Shown piece by piece: positions 12,837 through 25,857 of a stretch of 64,000 nucleotides of DNA (the first letter of the stretch is position 1; each line of letters begins with the position of its first letter). The position numbers were made by a program, and so were the translations under genes. Under the pieces are notes generated by a model. The model did not search any database. It worked only from the letters and a program-made list of their open reading frames with translations, and was not told the DNA's origin. Source of the stretch: Phycomyces blakesleeanus NRRL 1555(-) (lineage: Eukaryota; Mucoromycota; Mucoromycetes; Mucorales; Phycomycetaceae); NCBI RefSeq assembly GCF_001638985.1, contig NW_017265136.1:2537650-2601649 (forward strand). The letters run 5' to 3'.

Positions 12837-13905
12837 ATGGCTACACCCAAAAAGGCTGTTGTGTTTTACAGCAACTCACAAGCCAATTCAACACCCTCTA
12901 CACAAGCACTCGATGACCTTTGTACCAGAGGATGCTCTGGTCAACTTATAATGGAAGATCTAGGTGGAAAAGGTACAAGCAAAAAGAAATACATATATAA
13001 CATGTACATAAATAAATAAAAAGAAAAACACTAATCCAAGTAGCTTAGAAAGAACTCATTACGTGGACATTATTCAACTCTTGGGAATCAATTCAATCGA
13101 TACTGATCAGGTACTTCTTATTACTGTTATATAAATATAAATATACTATCTATTGGTTTGTCTCACCGCATTTGATTTATTATTAGATGAAGACGCGATT
13201 AGTACAAAGGTTGAATATATGTGTGTTTTTATTCAAGTGAGAATTCAATCTAATCATTCCATAAAATGGTTTAGATTCGGAAAGATGCAGTTTGGAATAC
13301 TCTCTTGTTCTTTAGAAATTGTCGAGTTGGCCAAATCATTAGGATTTGCTGTTTCTTTGGCTCTAAAGTCTGTTCCCACATCAGCAGAGATCATTGATAT
13401 CCTGGCATCAGTTGGACCCAAGGTCGATCTATTGCTGGTAGACATCAGCACACAAAACAACTCCTGGCCTTTAATCAACGATGTAGTCAAGGATCTTATG
13501 GCTGATACACCAACTTATCTCAAAGTGATTGTTGCACCGAGAGATGAATCGGCAAGTGAGCCGGTTTTGGCAGACAAGAATTGGTGGGATAGTTTGGTGC
13601 CTGAACAGAGTCATGTAAAGAAGGAAGGAAGATGTGTTTCAATTGAACCAAGGTTTGTTTTTTGTTATTATTATTTTAAAAAGCTTGGGTAATAATTGCT
13701 TTGTCTTTTCTTTTCTTTTCTTTAAAAAAAAAGGCATGGGTTTGTATGTTCTTATCTGCATGATAAATCTACACGTCGAGACAATGCTACAAAGTTTACT
13801 ACAAAGGATATCATTGAAAATGGGTGCAATGGAAAGATCTTGGCCTGGCACTTTTTGGGAGAAATAGGCCACAAATTAGGATTTGTACCAAAATATGGTG
13901 CCTGA
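12837..13905 (+). CDS. Conserved eukaryotic protein with C-terminal PKYGA, function unknown
   Basis: Five exons (12837-12972, 13049-13110, 13187-13209, 13275-13652, 13734-13905) give 256 residues in one frame; exon 3 is a 23-base micro-exon. The N-terminus, KKAVVFYSNSQ followed by TPSTQALDDLCTRGCSG, recalls the opening of phosphoglycerate-mutase/alkaline-phosphatase-superfamily proteins, where a TP..A..LD.LA..G.SG motif occurs, but the metal-binding DG and catalytic Ser are not evident. The C-terminus (GKILAWHFLGEIGH, then GFVPKYGA) resembles, from memory, an uncharacterised plant and fungal family that also ends in KYGA. So the fold relation is a weak inference and enzymatic activity is doubtful. 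An alternative acceptor 5 bases upstream of exon 2 would give an immediate stop. Confidence 0.8.
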
Positions 13906-14125
13906 ATTTCTTATCCTAAATTGTCTGTTTTATTATTATCATTATCATCAATTATTAATTTAAAATATATATATATATATATATGGGGTATACGTCAGAG
14001 CAAAGAGTGAAAAGGAAAGATAGAGATGAATATAGAAACCTAAAGAACGTTTTTCTTTTTCTTGAATATTTTCAGTGTATTGAATATGCTTTTCTTACTT
14101 CTTCCTACTTCTTCTTCGCTTTGTC

Positions 14126-15300
14126 ATGAGTCTCACAAAAGGCAATTTAGAAAAACTTGCTTTTGAAAATATGGAAGCTTTTAAGAGATACAATACTGGA
14201 TTGTACATCAAACAACAAAAAGAAATTCAGGATCAATCTTCAAGGATCAAAGGGCGATCTGGCAAATCCTTGTCGTAAGCTTCTTTTTCAATTAGCGTAT
14301 TTTAGTTATATCCTTCTTCTTGCTTACTTTGTCAATCGAATCATCTTCAGGGCCATGTCCCTGCCTGATATCCCACTCAACAGGCGTAAGTAAGAAAATC
14401 AAAGATCATGCTATATCTTGAATTTAAATGCACGCCAAATGCATCCTTTTTTTATTTTATTTTTATTGGCTTTGTAGACCACAATACCCGTTTCAAGCAC
14501 ACAAGAAAATTAGGGGAACATGATGAATTTAGCATGGTTGATAAGCATAAAGGGAAAGAAACACCCCTAAAAGACACCACCACTACTGCTACTACTACTG
14601 CCACTGGCACACAAAATCAGAACCAAATACATCCAACTGTCACTCAAATCAATCCAAAAGTCAAACGTACATTCAAACCGACGAATACAAAGAACAGCAT
14701 TTCACATGAATCAGCTCTACGTCTGTTACAAGTAAGATCAAGTAATCATAAGAATCATACTAGCAATGGGATTCATATAAAATTCCAATAAATCTAGCCG
14801 CCATTAACCCTTTGACTCTTTTCAATCAAAACGTCCGAACACCAAAACTATAGGCATTCTCTTCGTCAAATATAAAGACTACTCGTATTACGGTAAGATG
14901 TGGTTCTAGAATATATTAAAGTGTGCTTATAATACTATGGTACATTCTGCTAATGATTTTATGGTTTATTTTATATTAGCAAAAACCAAAAGAGAATACA
15001 CAACTTGGGCTGTTCAACAAAGGAAAATCTTCGGCAAAAGGAGTATTAAGAAAAAGTAACCAAATTATTATGTGTCTTTTTAATATATATGACTTTACAA
15101 AATATATGAAAGTCATGAAAGAACAATAAGAAGGCACTAACCCAAATTCATTCACTTAATCAATCTAGAGTCAGACCTTGTGTTTAGTGAGCATGAGTTT
15201 CTCCACCCTAGATATCATGTTCGGTACACGAGCAATCAAAGTGTAATTTCAGAAGAAGCCTCAGATCAGGATAGATCTTCCTTTATGACCCAGTCTCATC

Positions 15301-15332
<32 letters not shown>

Positions 15333-16269
15333 GAGACTGTCTCGCGCTTCTTTCGCACCAGATCAGACAAATCAGATCAATCGTCTGTTGAAAGTGACAC
15401 GTTCAAGATACGACAACCACAAAACCAAGGACATCAACAAGACCATCACCTACATCAGTTATACCAACAAAAGCAGATTCAAGATGATGAAGAAGAAGAT
15501 GAAGAAGAGGAAAATCAAAAGGATATTTCGACCAAGATTGTGCCAGAATTGCAGGACCGATATATTGGTGCTTTGTATCAATCTCCAGACACCTCTTTTG
15601 GCAAGAAACAAGATCGATGGACAAACGAGAAACCTGATCAGTCATCAGAGACCAATACTTGGTGTGAAAAAGTAATGTTCTACATAATACAAAAAAAGAA
15701 AGGTTACTCTATATTGATCTGTATATCTTTTGAAACCTTGTGTATTTTGCTTAATGTATATACACAAATATGTATACCAATCATCATTAAAGACCACTTT
15801 GTCAGAAGACTCCCACACTTTTGATGGTTCTACAGAAGCTATTGAACGCCTATTAAATGAGTGTCAGGCCGTACCTTTACCTGATTTCTGCAATACACCC
15901 GAGTTGCACCAATCTTTTAGACCGACCAAGTGGCCAGAGTGTGGGGCAGACCAAGATCAATCTCTGTACTACTCGGACAGGCCTTGGGAAATTAGGTCTG
16001 GAGTACATACCATACCTGAGAATAACGATTGTAGGAGCACAATATTCTCACAGTGTGACATTCAAGAAATCCTTTCGGACTGTACAGGCATGACTGACCT
16101 AACCAATCTTTGGGGCTGTGAGGATTCTGGATCAGTGTGCTCAACGACCACAACGACCACAAAGAACAGCAAGATTGATTCATCTGCACTAGGATCTACC
16201 AATACCACCGATACAAGTCATCACCTTGAAGCAGTCAATTATTTCTGGAAAAGAAGAAGTATGCATTGA
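14126..16269 (+). CDS. Poly-Q, acidic-stretch protein of unknown function
   Basis: Seven exons (14126-14274, 14351-14385, 14478-14731, 14854-14892, 14980-15055, 15169-15671, 15793-16269) join in frame to 510 residues. I do not recognise the family. The first 45 residues look helical and charged (LEKLAFENMEAFKRYNTGLY), and a short block SLPDIPLNR plus HHNTRFKHTRKLGEHDEFS follows; these are the best candidates for conserved segments. The rest is low complexity: Thr/Ala repeats, a run of about 10 Gln from CAA repeats near residue 230, and an acidic run (DDEEEDEEEE) near 290. The C-terminal 160 residues contain several Cys and W/P blocks (RPTKWPECG, TNLWGCEDSGSVC) but no known zinc pattern. Exon 4 and the acceptor choices were set by avoiding in-frame stops, so minor boundary errors are possible. 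It is convergent with the DUF3712 gene. Confidence 0.7.
15300..15331. repeat. (CAA)n tract encoding poly-Gln
   Basis: About ten CAA units inside exon 6 of the poly-Q gene; in frame, so length changes would alter the Gln run without a frameshift. Confidence 0.9.
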
Positions 16270-16911
16270 TCTTGCTTGCCTTTCTTTCTAAAGAAGCAGC
16301 CGAATATTTCTTGTATGCTGGATACATACAAGTAGTATATCAAATACTTGAAATATAATAGATAACGCAAAATAATAGGATTCTTTTTATTATTTAATCC
16401 TGAAATGAATGACAGATAAAATAAGTAAATAAATATTAATATCAATAGTAATAGTAAAGAAAAGGGAATATAGTATAGAAATGAGGGTACCAAAATAATA
16501 TCAAATAAGAAAATCACTATGTACGCACTCAAGTAATAAAGAATAAAGGGGGAAAATATAGGTTAAAAAAAAGCCTATCATTACATTATATATTATTATT
16601 GGTTTTTTTTTGTTGGTGTTAGATTGTAAGAGAAATCAAGCGAAATTTTATCGCAAAGAATAGAGAAGAATAAGGAGTAAGAATAGGATAGTATGGAATA
16701 AATAAATAAGTAAATAATGAGATGGAAGTATGGGATTAATAGCACATAAGACATGTTTGATGTTTAAACTCTTTTCTTTTTCTATCTTTCTTTGGGATAC
16801 TTCTTTTGTGGGGAGTTTTTTTTTGCAATGCAAAGATGTGTATTATACGCAAAAAGAATGAGAGAGATAGATAAAGAAAGAGGGGGAAGAAACTAAGCAA
16901 AATTCCAGGCT
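16270..16911. other. Convergent 3'-3' intergenic region
   Basis: AT-rich spacer between two convergent genes. It holds TAAATAAATA-type runs and T-runs that can serve as polyadenylation elements for both sides. No gene seen. Confidence 0.6.
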
Positions 16912-19900
16912 CTAAGCAGCAGGTGCAGCACCAGATGGCTCAGAAGCAGCGGCAGCTTCAGTTGGAGTAGGCTCAACAGGGGCGGTTGTCTCTACAGCCT
17001 TGGCAGGTTCCTCAGTCTGGGATGGAGCAGGAGTAGCCTCTGCTTTCGTAGGCTCGGGATCGGCACTGGTAGGCTCAGCAGCGGCACTGGTAGGTTCAGC
17101 AGAAGCGGCACTAGTAGGCTCAGCAGCGGCACTTGTAGGATCGGCAGATGCAGCACTGGTAGGTTCAGAAGTAGACGAGGCAACAGGCACACTTGCGCTG
17201 GACGCGACAGGCACAGCAGAAGAAGAAACATTAGCAGAAGCAGTAGTGTTGGTACCCATGCTACCAAGAACAGCATTAAGTCCAACGGCCTCCATTTCGG
17301 CAATGTGAATCTCGTTGTAAACATGCTCCTGGGGGTATAACATCTGACCAATGAAACCAGTGGGCCCACCGACAATACAGGTGACAATTTGCGACAGCTC
17401 GACGTACTTCTCTGGGTTAAGCATCATATTAACCAACTCGATAAATTCACCCTCGATTGTGATAGGCCATCTTGTGGAAGTAGCCTGGCCACCAGCTGGA
17501 ATAGTAAAGGGCGTAGGAAGGGTGTAGTCAATGTGGCCAACCTTGAACGGACCATTAGGATTATAGAGGTATGTGATATTGCTGTAGACCTGGAGGATGG
17601 TAATATCGGTAGCAAGAGGATTCTTCATTGTAACATCAGTATAAAGTACATTGGCAATGATATCTGCGATGTTAGATCTGACGATACTAGAGACAACCAT
17701 ATCGGCTTGAATAGCGGGCATTACAGTATCCAAACTAACGGTGCTAAGAGCGCCCTTGAGAGGTGCAATAGTGGTCGAGTTTTCGGTACCAGCGACGGTT
17801 AAGGGAACGGGGGTGTTGGTCAGATAGCTGGTCAAAACACTGCTAAGAGCGGGCAAGTTTGTACTGTGCATGTGCATAATAGAATCAAAGACGTTGTCTC
17901 CGGGAGCAATCACGACATTCTTCAAGTAGACAGTACCGATGTTGGCGCCGTTGGCCTTTACAATTGTGTCAAAGTTGATGTCACCAATAGTAATAGTAAT
18001 AGCAGAAGGGTTGGTAAAGGAGACCTTGACAGAAACCTCGATGTACTCGCGGGTACCACCACTGACAGTCAAGCTAAGAATTGAAGCCTTGCCACCAAAG
18101 TTGCTGAAACCTAAAAAAAAAATGTAAATAATTTAATTGTTAGTAAATAATAAGACTTAAAAAAGAAATAAAAAAAATCTTACCAGCAAGAGATGTAGGA
18201 ACATCAAGTTCAATGTTGTTCAAGTTAAAGTCACCAATCTTGGTTACAGCGACCGAGTTAACAAGACCTTCGAGACCAAACTCAACACCTGGACCGGCAG
18301 TAAGAAGCTTGACAAAGGCATCAAAGAGAGGACGAGAAGGATCATAGACTGAGAAAGGAACATCGCTGAAAGAGGTCGAGACAACACCAGTAGCACTAGT
18401 GGTAGCCTTGTTGTCGGGGATGTTGAGGGCAGCGACACCGTTGCCACCATAGGTAGCAGAGATGTTCATGTTCAGGGACGAGACACCAAGAGGGAAACCG
18501 AAAGGATTGTCGAGCTGAGCTTCAACCAAGGTAGAACTGGCAGGAGGAGCATAAGGATTCTTGGTGGTAAAGTCGAGCTGCATGTTCTTCATTGTGACGG
18601 CAGTGATCAACTTGGGCTTGGCTGAGGGACCGGGCAAGATGACGTTCTCGATGTTCAAAGCCTTGAATGCAGTAGTCAACCAGCCGACCTCGCCATTAGG
18701 ACCAGATACAGAGGTACCCTTGACAGACACAATGGAGTCCTTGGCAGAGATGTAGTTTGTGAACACTTCGTTAACAGCCTTGAGACCCGAAGGACTATCG
18801 TGTTGATCCTGAAGGTAACCCTTAAGAACCATGGCGGCCTTAGCCTGGGATGGGAAGACAGCACCACCATCAGAAGAAAGAGGACCAAGCTTGGTAGAGC
18901 CATAGTAAGAGTCAAACGAGACAGAGCTAAAGTCAAAGCCAACGGTACTGGGGTTGGTGATCGAAGACTGGATGACGAGAGCAATACCATTGTCGACATT
19001 AGAAGGCATGGTAAAGTTGGAAATAGTGACACAGTCCTTGAAGCCCTTGGCACCGGTAAGAGTCACAAACTTCTCCATCTTGATGTCGGTGAACTTGAAG
19101 CCGAGAGCCTCGACATTGACATTGTTGGTGTAGATATCCCAGACAAAGCTGTCAGCATTGATCATGTAAGTAGCAAAGTTGGCCATGTTTTCAGTGTTTG
19201 TGATAGTGAATTCACCAGCGACGTCAAATACAGCTCCGACCATAGGCTTGGCGAGAATGGCAGCCATGGTTACCTTACCGATCTCAGTCCCCTGCCAGGC
19301 AACGGTCAAAGGATCGGGGAAGGAGATAGCGGCCTGCATGGGACCAGTACCGGTGATAGAGCCCTTCATTTGGACCTTGAAGCCAGTATCGGTGGGAGCA
19401 GACATGACAATCGAGTCAAAGCCAAGAGCAGCACCATCGACAATCTGCTGGACAATAGGCTGGCCAACGATGGGAATCAGAATGGCAATGGTGTCATCAA
19501 CAGTAGTGATAACATTGGGCTGAGAGAAGGCAAGGGCAGTGGTGTACTGGCCCATGTTGACGACAGAGTCAAGCTGGATATCGACAATAAGGTTCTTCAT
19601 GGCTTCCATGACAAACGAAGACAAGTTGAAGTTCTCGAACAAGCTGGCGTCGGCGGAGACTTGCTCCTGACCTTCGATGTGGAAACCACCAAGAGTGAGC
19701 AGAGCATCAAGAGGACGGGTATCCAAGTTTCCGACAACGGCAAGCTGGCGCATCAAGAGAGCAATGACAGCAGGCTCGAGGTTCATGGTCATGTCAAGTT
19801 CGGGGGAAATACCAGTCGACTTTCCGGTGACAATGAATGGATTGTTGCTGATATCTTGGTCAATGTTACCGACGGGCATACCCTGGTAGGAGACAGAAGA

Positions 19901-22148
19901 CACGATCTTGGTGATGCTCAAACCGGTAGTGAAGGGATTGGCAAGAGCGACCTTGACGTTGACGACACCGTTTGAAGGAGAAGCTGGCAAGACAATCAAG
20001 GCAGTGCTCTGAATCAAGGTAGCGTTGAGACCGGGCAAAGTAGTGTCGAGGTTAATTTTGGCGAGACCATCGGCCAAGGAGGCAATAGCAGTAGAGCCTT
20101 CATAACCACCAATGCTGACCGCATTGTCCTTACCCATTACAAAGGTGCTGAGCAAGTTCTTGCCGACATCGCTGCTCATGGGATCGAACGAGGCAGTAGC
20201 TACAATAGTGTTGGCACCACGCTGCAAGACAAGGTTGTTCAACTGGACGAGACCAATCTTGGTAGAGTCGGCAAGCATGTTGAAGCTAACATCGCCGGTG
20301 GAGATGCTAAAGTCAGATGGGTTCTGCATGGTGACACTGATAGCAAGCTCAAGACCCTCGGAGGTACCACCAGAAACATCGAGACTGTTGATAACTGTAG
20401 CAGAGCTGTTCAAGAACTGGAGACCGTGGAGAGTGGTTGGGACATTGAATGCAATACCAGACAAGACAAGGGGACCAATTGGGGTGTTGGCCTTGGTAGT
20501 AGCATTACCGGCGACATTGAAGGTGTAGTCATTCAAGGAAGTCAGAGAGTAGGTGTACTGGTTGAAGGCAGTCTCCTTTCCGGCAATGGCAGTCAAGGTG
20601 TTGTTGATCATGGCGAACTGAAGCTTTCCAGAGACCTGGTCACTGATGGAAGGAGACATGGGAACCTGAATGTTACCAAAGTCACCGGTGTCGTTGGTGC
20701 CAAGATTGATGCTCTGGGCAACTTCGGTGATGTTCAAAGTGAAGCCAAAAGGAATAGAGAAGTCGGCAACGACCTGGCTAGCAGAAAGGATAGGAGCGTA
20801 AGGTGCATCCTTGTTGAAGACGAGATCGAGATAACCCATGTTGATGCCATGTATAACCTTCATTGCTTCGCTGGAACCGAGAGCGACGTTCAAGGAGACG
20901 GTCTTGAAACCTTCAGAAAGCCATCCGACGGGGTCAACACCATTAGGAGCGCAAGAGATACCAACGGCACTTGTCTGAGAGATACGACCAGCCATATAAG
21001 CCGAGAAAAGTTCGGAGACCTTGTCGAGACTAGCGGTATCGTTCTGGGGGGTCAAGACACCCTTGAGCATAATGTTATTGTCACCCTTGGCGAGAACAAT
21101 GTTCTCGGCAGAGACCTGACCAATAGTAACGCCAGAGTAAGCAATGGACATCTTGATGGTACCAAGCTGGACACCAATTGGAGAAGGAGAGACCAAGACA
21201 GTACCGAGTTCAACATTGATACCGCCAGTAGGGGAATCGCTGGGCAAGTTGAAAGTCTTGATGGATACTTCAGGGAAGCCATTCATACCTATATAGCAAA
21301 TAAAAGAGTTAGTCAAAACATTAATCTAACCGGCTATTTCTTAAAACACTGCTACAAATTATGGTAAGGAAACTTGCCCTCCAGAACAATGTCTTTGTTC
21401 AAGTCAATGGTAGCAGTTCTATGATTAGTAAAATAATAATTAGTAATTGATAATAATTATATATAGTTATATTTAGGCAAGCAAAAGTAGCAACTATTTA
21501 CCTTGTGAGAGCAGTAATCTTAAGCTTTCCTTTGAGAGTCCAGGTAAACTTTTCTCTGGCAAGCATCTCACGGGTAAAGGCAGCAAAGTATGCGGTGTCT
21601 GCGATGACGAAAGGAGTGACGGCCTCAAGGACACCTTTACCGCCGGCAATCTTTGAATCGGGTAAAGTGATGCTACCAATCATGGTTTCGTTGTAGTATA
21701 CTTCAATTGGGTTTTGGAACTTGATGTCAGCATGGAATGGACCGGTGTTGGACATGTCGGTGACCATGGACATGTAGAAGGTCGAGTTGGTATCGATTTC
21801 TCCGTCACGCTTTGTGATGGTACCGGTAGTCTGAGGATTGGAGAATGAAATGTTTGCTTCACGGACGGAAAGGTTAGCTTTGTTCATGATGGATTGTGCG
21901 ATCTTTGGGAAAGCTACAAAGAGGATCAAGAGTAGGACAACAATGAAGATTACAAGACCAACGGAAAGGCAGATGATCCAGAACTTCTTCTTTTTGTAGA
22001 ATTTTCTTTTAGTGGGCAGTGGGGGCTTTTCTGCGTACTCCTCGACATAGCCTTCTTCGATACCGCGGTCATTTATAGCATGTTGATAATGCTGTTCATT
22101 AGGGTCGTCGACTGCTAGTGGACGCCCATTATTAATGCTTCCAGGCAT
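16912..22148 (-). CDS. Giant type II membrane protein with DUF3712 repeats
   Basis: Four exons (22148-21502, 21418-21378, 21288-18184, 18110-16912) give 1663 residues. The N-terminus is a short acidic and then basic cytoplasmic tail (KPPLPTKRKFYKKKK), followed by one transmembrane helix near residues 57-80 (WIICLSVGLVIFIVV...). The remainder is extracellular or lumenal and made of repeated beta-rich blocks: a G(F/M/L)..F......SFN.PS motif with N.V..G.N opens each of about four full repeats, as in fungal DUF3712 (LEA2-like) proteins. The last 120 residues are Ala/Pro/Ser/Thr/Glu rich, with tandem EPTSAA(A/S) units and no GPI-anchor signal. Codon use is visibly GC-richer and more uniform than in the neighbours, suggesting high expression. 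Intron 2 keeps frame only with a GC donor (G|GCAAGT). Likely a cell-surface or vacuolar protein; function unknown. Confidence 0.92.
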
Positions 22149-22913
22149 TAATGATTATGGGGTGTGTATTAAAAGAGCGGAGATGTGTTGAATAGATATT
22201 TTGTTTTTAGGTAAAGACTGACGGAAATAGGGATGTTGGGAACAGCAATTAGACCGAGCTGATAGACGTAAGCCAACAAACACTGATAATTGTGGAAGAG
22301 GATGGAGCGTTAAAGAAGTGAGATGTTGAAGGTTTATATAGTATTGTTTTTTTTTTCTCTCTCTCTTTTGGCTATGGCTCACATAAATCCAAATCGGATA
22401 TTTCGTTCAACATTGTTCAATGGGTAGATTAGTTGCTCAATGTAATGTATAGCGTACAAAGTAGTTTTTTATTCAAACAGCCGGTCATCATGTGAAATAC
22501 CCACACCGGGTTTCTATACTTCTTTAACTTGACAAAGGAGATGGTTTTAAAGTCTTGTTCTCATATTGGATATGTCAAGATGTCTTTACTTAACTCCCAC
22601 TTTGTGGATTTTGTTTGTTTGTTGGAAAAAACAATTAGTTAGGTTTGTTAGCGTGAATATGAATTCTATATATTAGAGACTTTGCTAAATGAAGCATAGA
22701 GGGTGAGAATAAGGTACCAAAGACAATATGATCCTTTGGTTGTATGTTACACTGAAGTTAGATTTTGTACACTGTGTACACTTTTGTGCACTTTGTACGC
22801 TCCAAATACATTTATTATATAGAGAATTGCTGTTATTTTCATTATTATTTTTTATTATTATTTATTGCAATAGCACAGTATCGAATTTCTATATATAAAA
22901 TTATAGGCAATCT
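22149..22913. other. Upstream region of the DUF3712 gene
   Basis: Immediately 5' of the DUF3712 start is a leader with a CT-rich/T-run segment (22355-22372 on the plus strand). The remainder has no convincing coding frame, although an undetected first exon for the small model to the right could lie here. Confidence 0.5.
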
Positions 22914-23287
22914 AGCTTGTGATCAAGTGTCAATGCGCAACCTTCACTGCTGAAAATCCTGATTCAATCATAGGGTCCTCGGGTCAAGGATCGCCACAAG
23001 AATATTATTTCCAAGGTTTAGGATTTCAGGTAACTAATTATATCTGTACTAACAAACAAATAACCCAAAAGAAAAAAAAATTGCTATCATAAGCAAGAGC
23101 TTAAAGAAGTAGGAATCTGGGTAATTGATGATTTTATTTGATTTTTTTTTTGACAAAAATTAAAATAGATCCGTCAAAACCACTGTGAATGGCAGCGAAA
23201 TGACTCTTTTTTTTTAGTCACCAGAGATTATCGATCGCAGTATCGCCGCTATAAAGACAAAGAAAATGTCAGTCGGTTTGACTAAGC
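22914..23287 (+). CDS. Possible 3' exons of a small unrecognised gene
   Basis: Two coding-like segments join in frame across a good intron. The first, about 22914-23035, begins after a TAG acceptor and reads KCQCATFTAENPDSIIGSS... to ...YYFQGLGFQ before a GTAACT donor. The second starts after AAAATAG near 23169 and reads IRQNHCEWQRND, passes through a T-rich stretch without a stop, then RDYRSQYRRYKDKEN, ending at a TAA near 23287. No initiating exon was identified upstream, and no family is recognised. Either a partial model of a real small gene or a relic. Confidence 0.3.
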
Positions 23288-25189
23288 AAAGTCAATGTGA
23301 GATTTCCTTCCAATTATTACTACTGCTACTATTGTTATTAATATGTCTGTAGATTTATATATATTTTTTGCGAAATGTTTGCCAATTTATTTTATCTACC
23401 TATCTTTTTTTTTATATCTGTCTAATCATTCAAATAAAGAATTTTCTGTGGAGCTGTTTGTTGATAGCAATCTATAACATATGTTTTCTTACTTTCATCT
23501 AAAAGCACAGGGATTAAATTTCACTTCTTTAATCAAATGAATATAAAATATGGTGCTGTTATTTAGTAGAATACATATATACTTTACAGTACCAAATAAA
23601 TGAATGAGTAAATAAGCAACGAGTTCATTCAGAGTACGCTCTGTGCCTATTCAGAGAAATGAAAATATCTCAACCAACTATTACAAGAAACAAGAGGAGA
23701 TTAGATACACTTATGCAAAGAGTGAAAAGCACACTTGTCGTGCAATGTGTACCATTTCTTAAGAACACAAAGAAAAGAATAGAGAATAAAAAAAAAACAA
23801 CCTAAGACGAATAGGAAAAAGGAATGTATAGTAATCTTCTTGTCAATCTTCATTTCTACTGTATCATTTTGGCTTTATTAGTTCAACCTGTTCCATCTAT
23901 AGAATTTTTGGAGCTTTAAGTGGTAGAGCTAAAGCTTCTATTACTCTTGTGCGTCTTAGGTTGTAGTTTTTTTTTTTAACTAAAAACAGTATAGTTTTAA
24001 ACAGAGACCCTTTGGGATTTCCTTTTATGATTTCAAAGGAAAAAGCGAATCAATCAGCTCATGTACGCCCAATGGTATGCTTGTAATTTTTCTTTTAATA
24101 TATATATATATATCGTTTCTTAAATAGACTGTGTGTGTGTTTTGTACATCATATTATCCTGCTCTCAGTAATGAATGAGTCTTCATAGTGTATATTTATT
24201 AAGATAGTCAGGCGCGACGCGTTTTGTAGTACACAAAATTAAACGTAAAAAGAATGTAGTGATACTGGTTTTGGAAATGATTGCCATGAAAAATAGTCGA
24301 ATTTAATCTACATCTCCTTTTACATTTTCCTTTTTGTTTTGTGTACCCATCCACAGAAACTCGCCACAAGAAAATAAAATTTCAAACATACCCCATTACC
24401 CCGCAATCGACCAAACCTGTTGGTAGAGTAATAGAGACAGCCCACCTTTCTTTCTCTGTTATTTTCTCTTGAGGTCAATGGGCCAGTATGATGGCCACGG
24501 TGAATTTTATGAATACAAAAAGGTTCTTTGTGAAGAAGTGATTCAGATAACTTGTCTATATTCACTTATGAATATGAATTACACGTGCATATATTAACAA
24601 GTTAATGTTGAGCTTTTGTCCCTGGGAAAAATGTGTGTTAGAGGCAGGGCAATCAGGAGCTAGAAAGATATATATATAAAAAGCTGAAATGCACTCATAA
24701 ATTGCTGCGTAGAATCTATTGGCTAGATTGAGAGAATATCATTTGTCCAGAATGAGGCACAAAATTATTTAATCGAGCACAACGTGTGTTACATTGAAGG
24801 CAGATAATTATCAGTGATTATTGGTGTGGATGAGTAAAAAAAGAAAAAAAGAAAGCTTTCTGAAGAGTTGTATTTCTTCATGTATTTTACACAAGGATCA
24901 TTAAGTATTAAGTGGAGGCCCATATGATAACCGTCCATACCTTCTCGGAAGACTATGGTTTTCATCCCGCATTGTCTACAAACACAATAGCATATTCTGG
25001 TCTACTTTGCCTAACAAAAATTTATTCATGACATTCTTTTACCCACCAAAAAAAAAGGCTCACACAAAGCACCCAACATTTGACAAATTGATCATAAGCT
25101 GACCGAGAGTATAGACATCCCCTCGTCTCACGGTAACTACTGACTACTCACTTACTACCTTTACCTCTACCTCTACTCTTATTTTTAAT

Positions 25190-25288
25190 ATGTCTTCAGT
25201 AGCAGAAAAAGCGAGCCAGCCGTACTTTGACAAAGAAAGGATTCTCATATCACAGCCGATTCCAAAATCTAGTCAGCAAACACTTTGA
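25190..25288 (+). CDS. Possible small ORF or first-exon relic
   Basis: An ATG after a pyrimidine-rich leader (repeated TACCTCTAC words) opens a 32-codon frame reading MSSVAEKASQPYFDKERILI and ending ...SSQQTL. Composition is more protein-like than its surroundings, but there is no continuation through a good donor and no family match. Could be a remnant 5' end. Confidence 0.2.
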   Translation: MSSVAEKASQPYFDKERILISQPIPKSSQQTL

Positions 25289-25754
25289 ACATAAAATTCA
25301 TAAAGACAAAATAATAATAGCAAGAATTCACAGACACAAAAGTTTATTTCAATTAATTTATATAAAAAGGAAAGCATTTTGTCTACAAATGTCTGATCTA
25401 AACACAACACTTAGTGTATCACAAAAGCATTAGTTTTCCGGGTGCTTTTCTACTGTCTGTTTTGTATCTGAAGTATAATAGACACTCTTCACTTCTGGCA
25501 ACTCTATGCCTTTAATGGTATACTATAGTATACCATTGATCTCTTCTTTCTGGCACTATAGTGCTTTGTTTTTTTTTCTTTGCAAACACCGTTCTTTACT
25601 TGGTGCTTTGAAAATTTGAAGATCATAACGGGAATCTATATTTCTAATAAATAAATACAGTAACGTAACAACATTCGTTATTTTCCCTAGGAAACCATTT
25701 ATCGCCGAACACAATTGCAGTAAAAAGCAAGTATTCAACATATTATTATTAATA

Positions 25755-25802
25755 TATCTTTTATCTATATATCTATATATCTATATATCTATTTATACAT
25801 AT

Positions 25803-25857
<55 letters not shown>
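25755..25857. repeat. (ATCTAT)n followed by (GATA)n microsatellite
   Basis: Four ATCTATAT-type units precede about 13 uninterrupted GATA units. The two halves are complementary, so a long hairpin could form. Confidence 0.9.

Noticed and set aside
17000..21367. Long plus-strand frames (up to about 390 codons) opposite the DUF3712 gene
   Set aside because: They are antisense shadows of a strongly codon-biased gene; the minus strand carries the conserved repeats and a signal-anchor.
24479..24598. Short plus-strand frame beginning MGQYDGHGEFYEYKK
   Set aside because: About 40 codons, no splice sites that extend it, and a competing antisense frame of equal quality.
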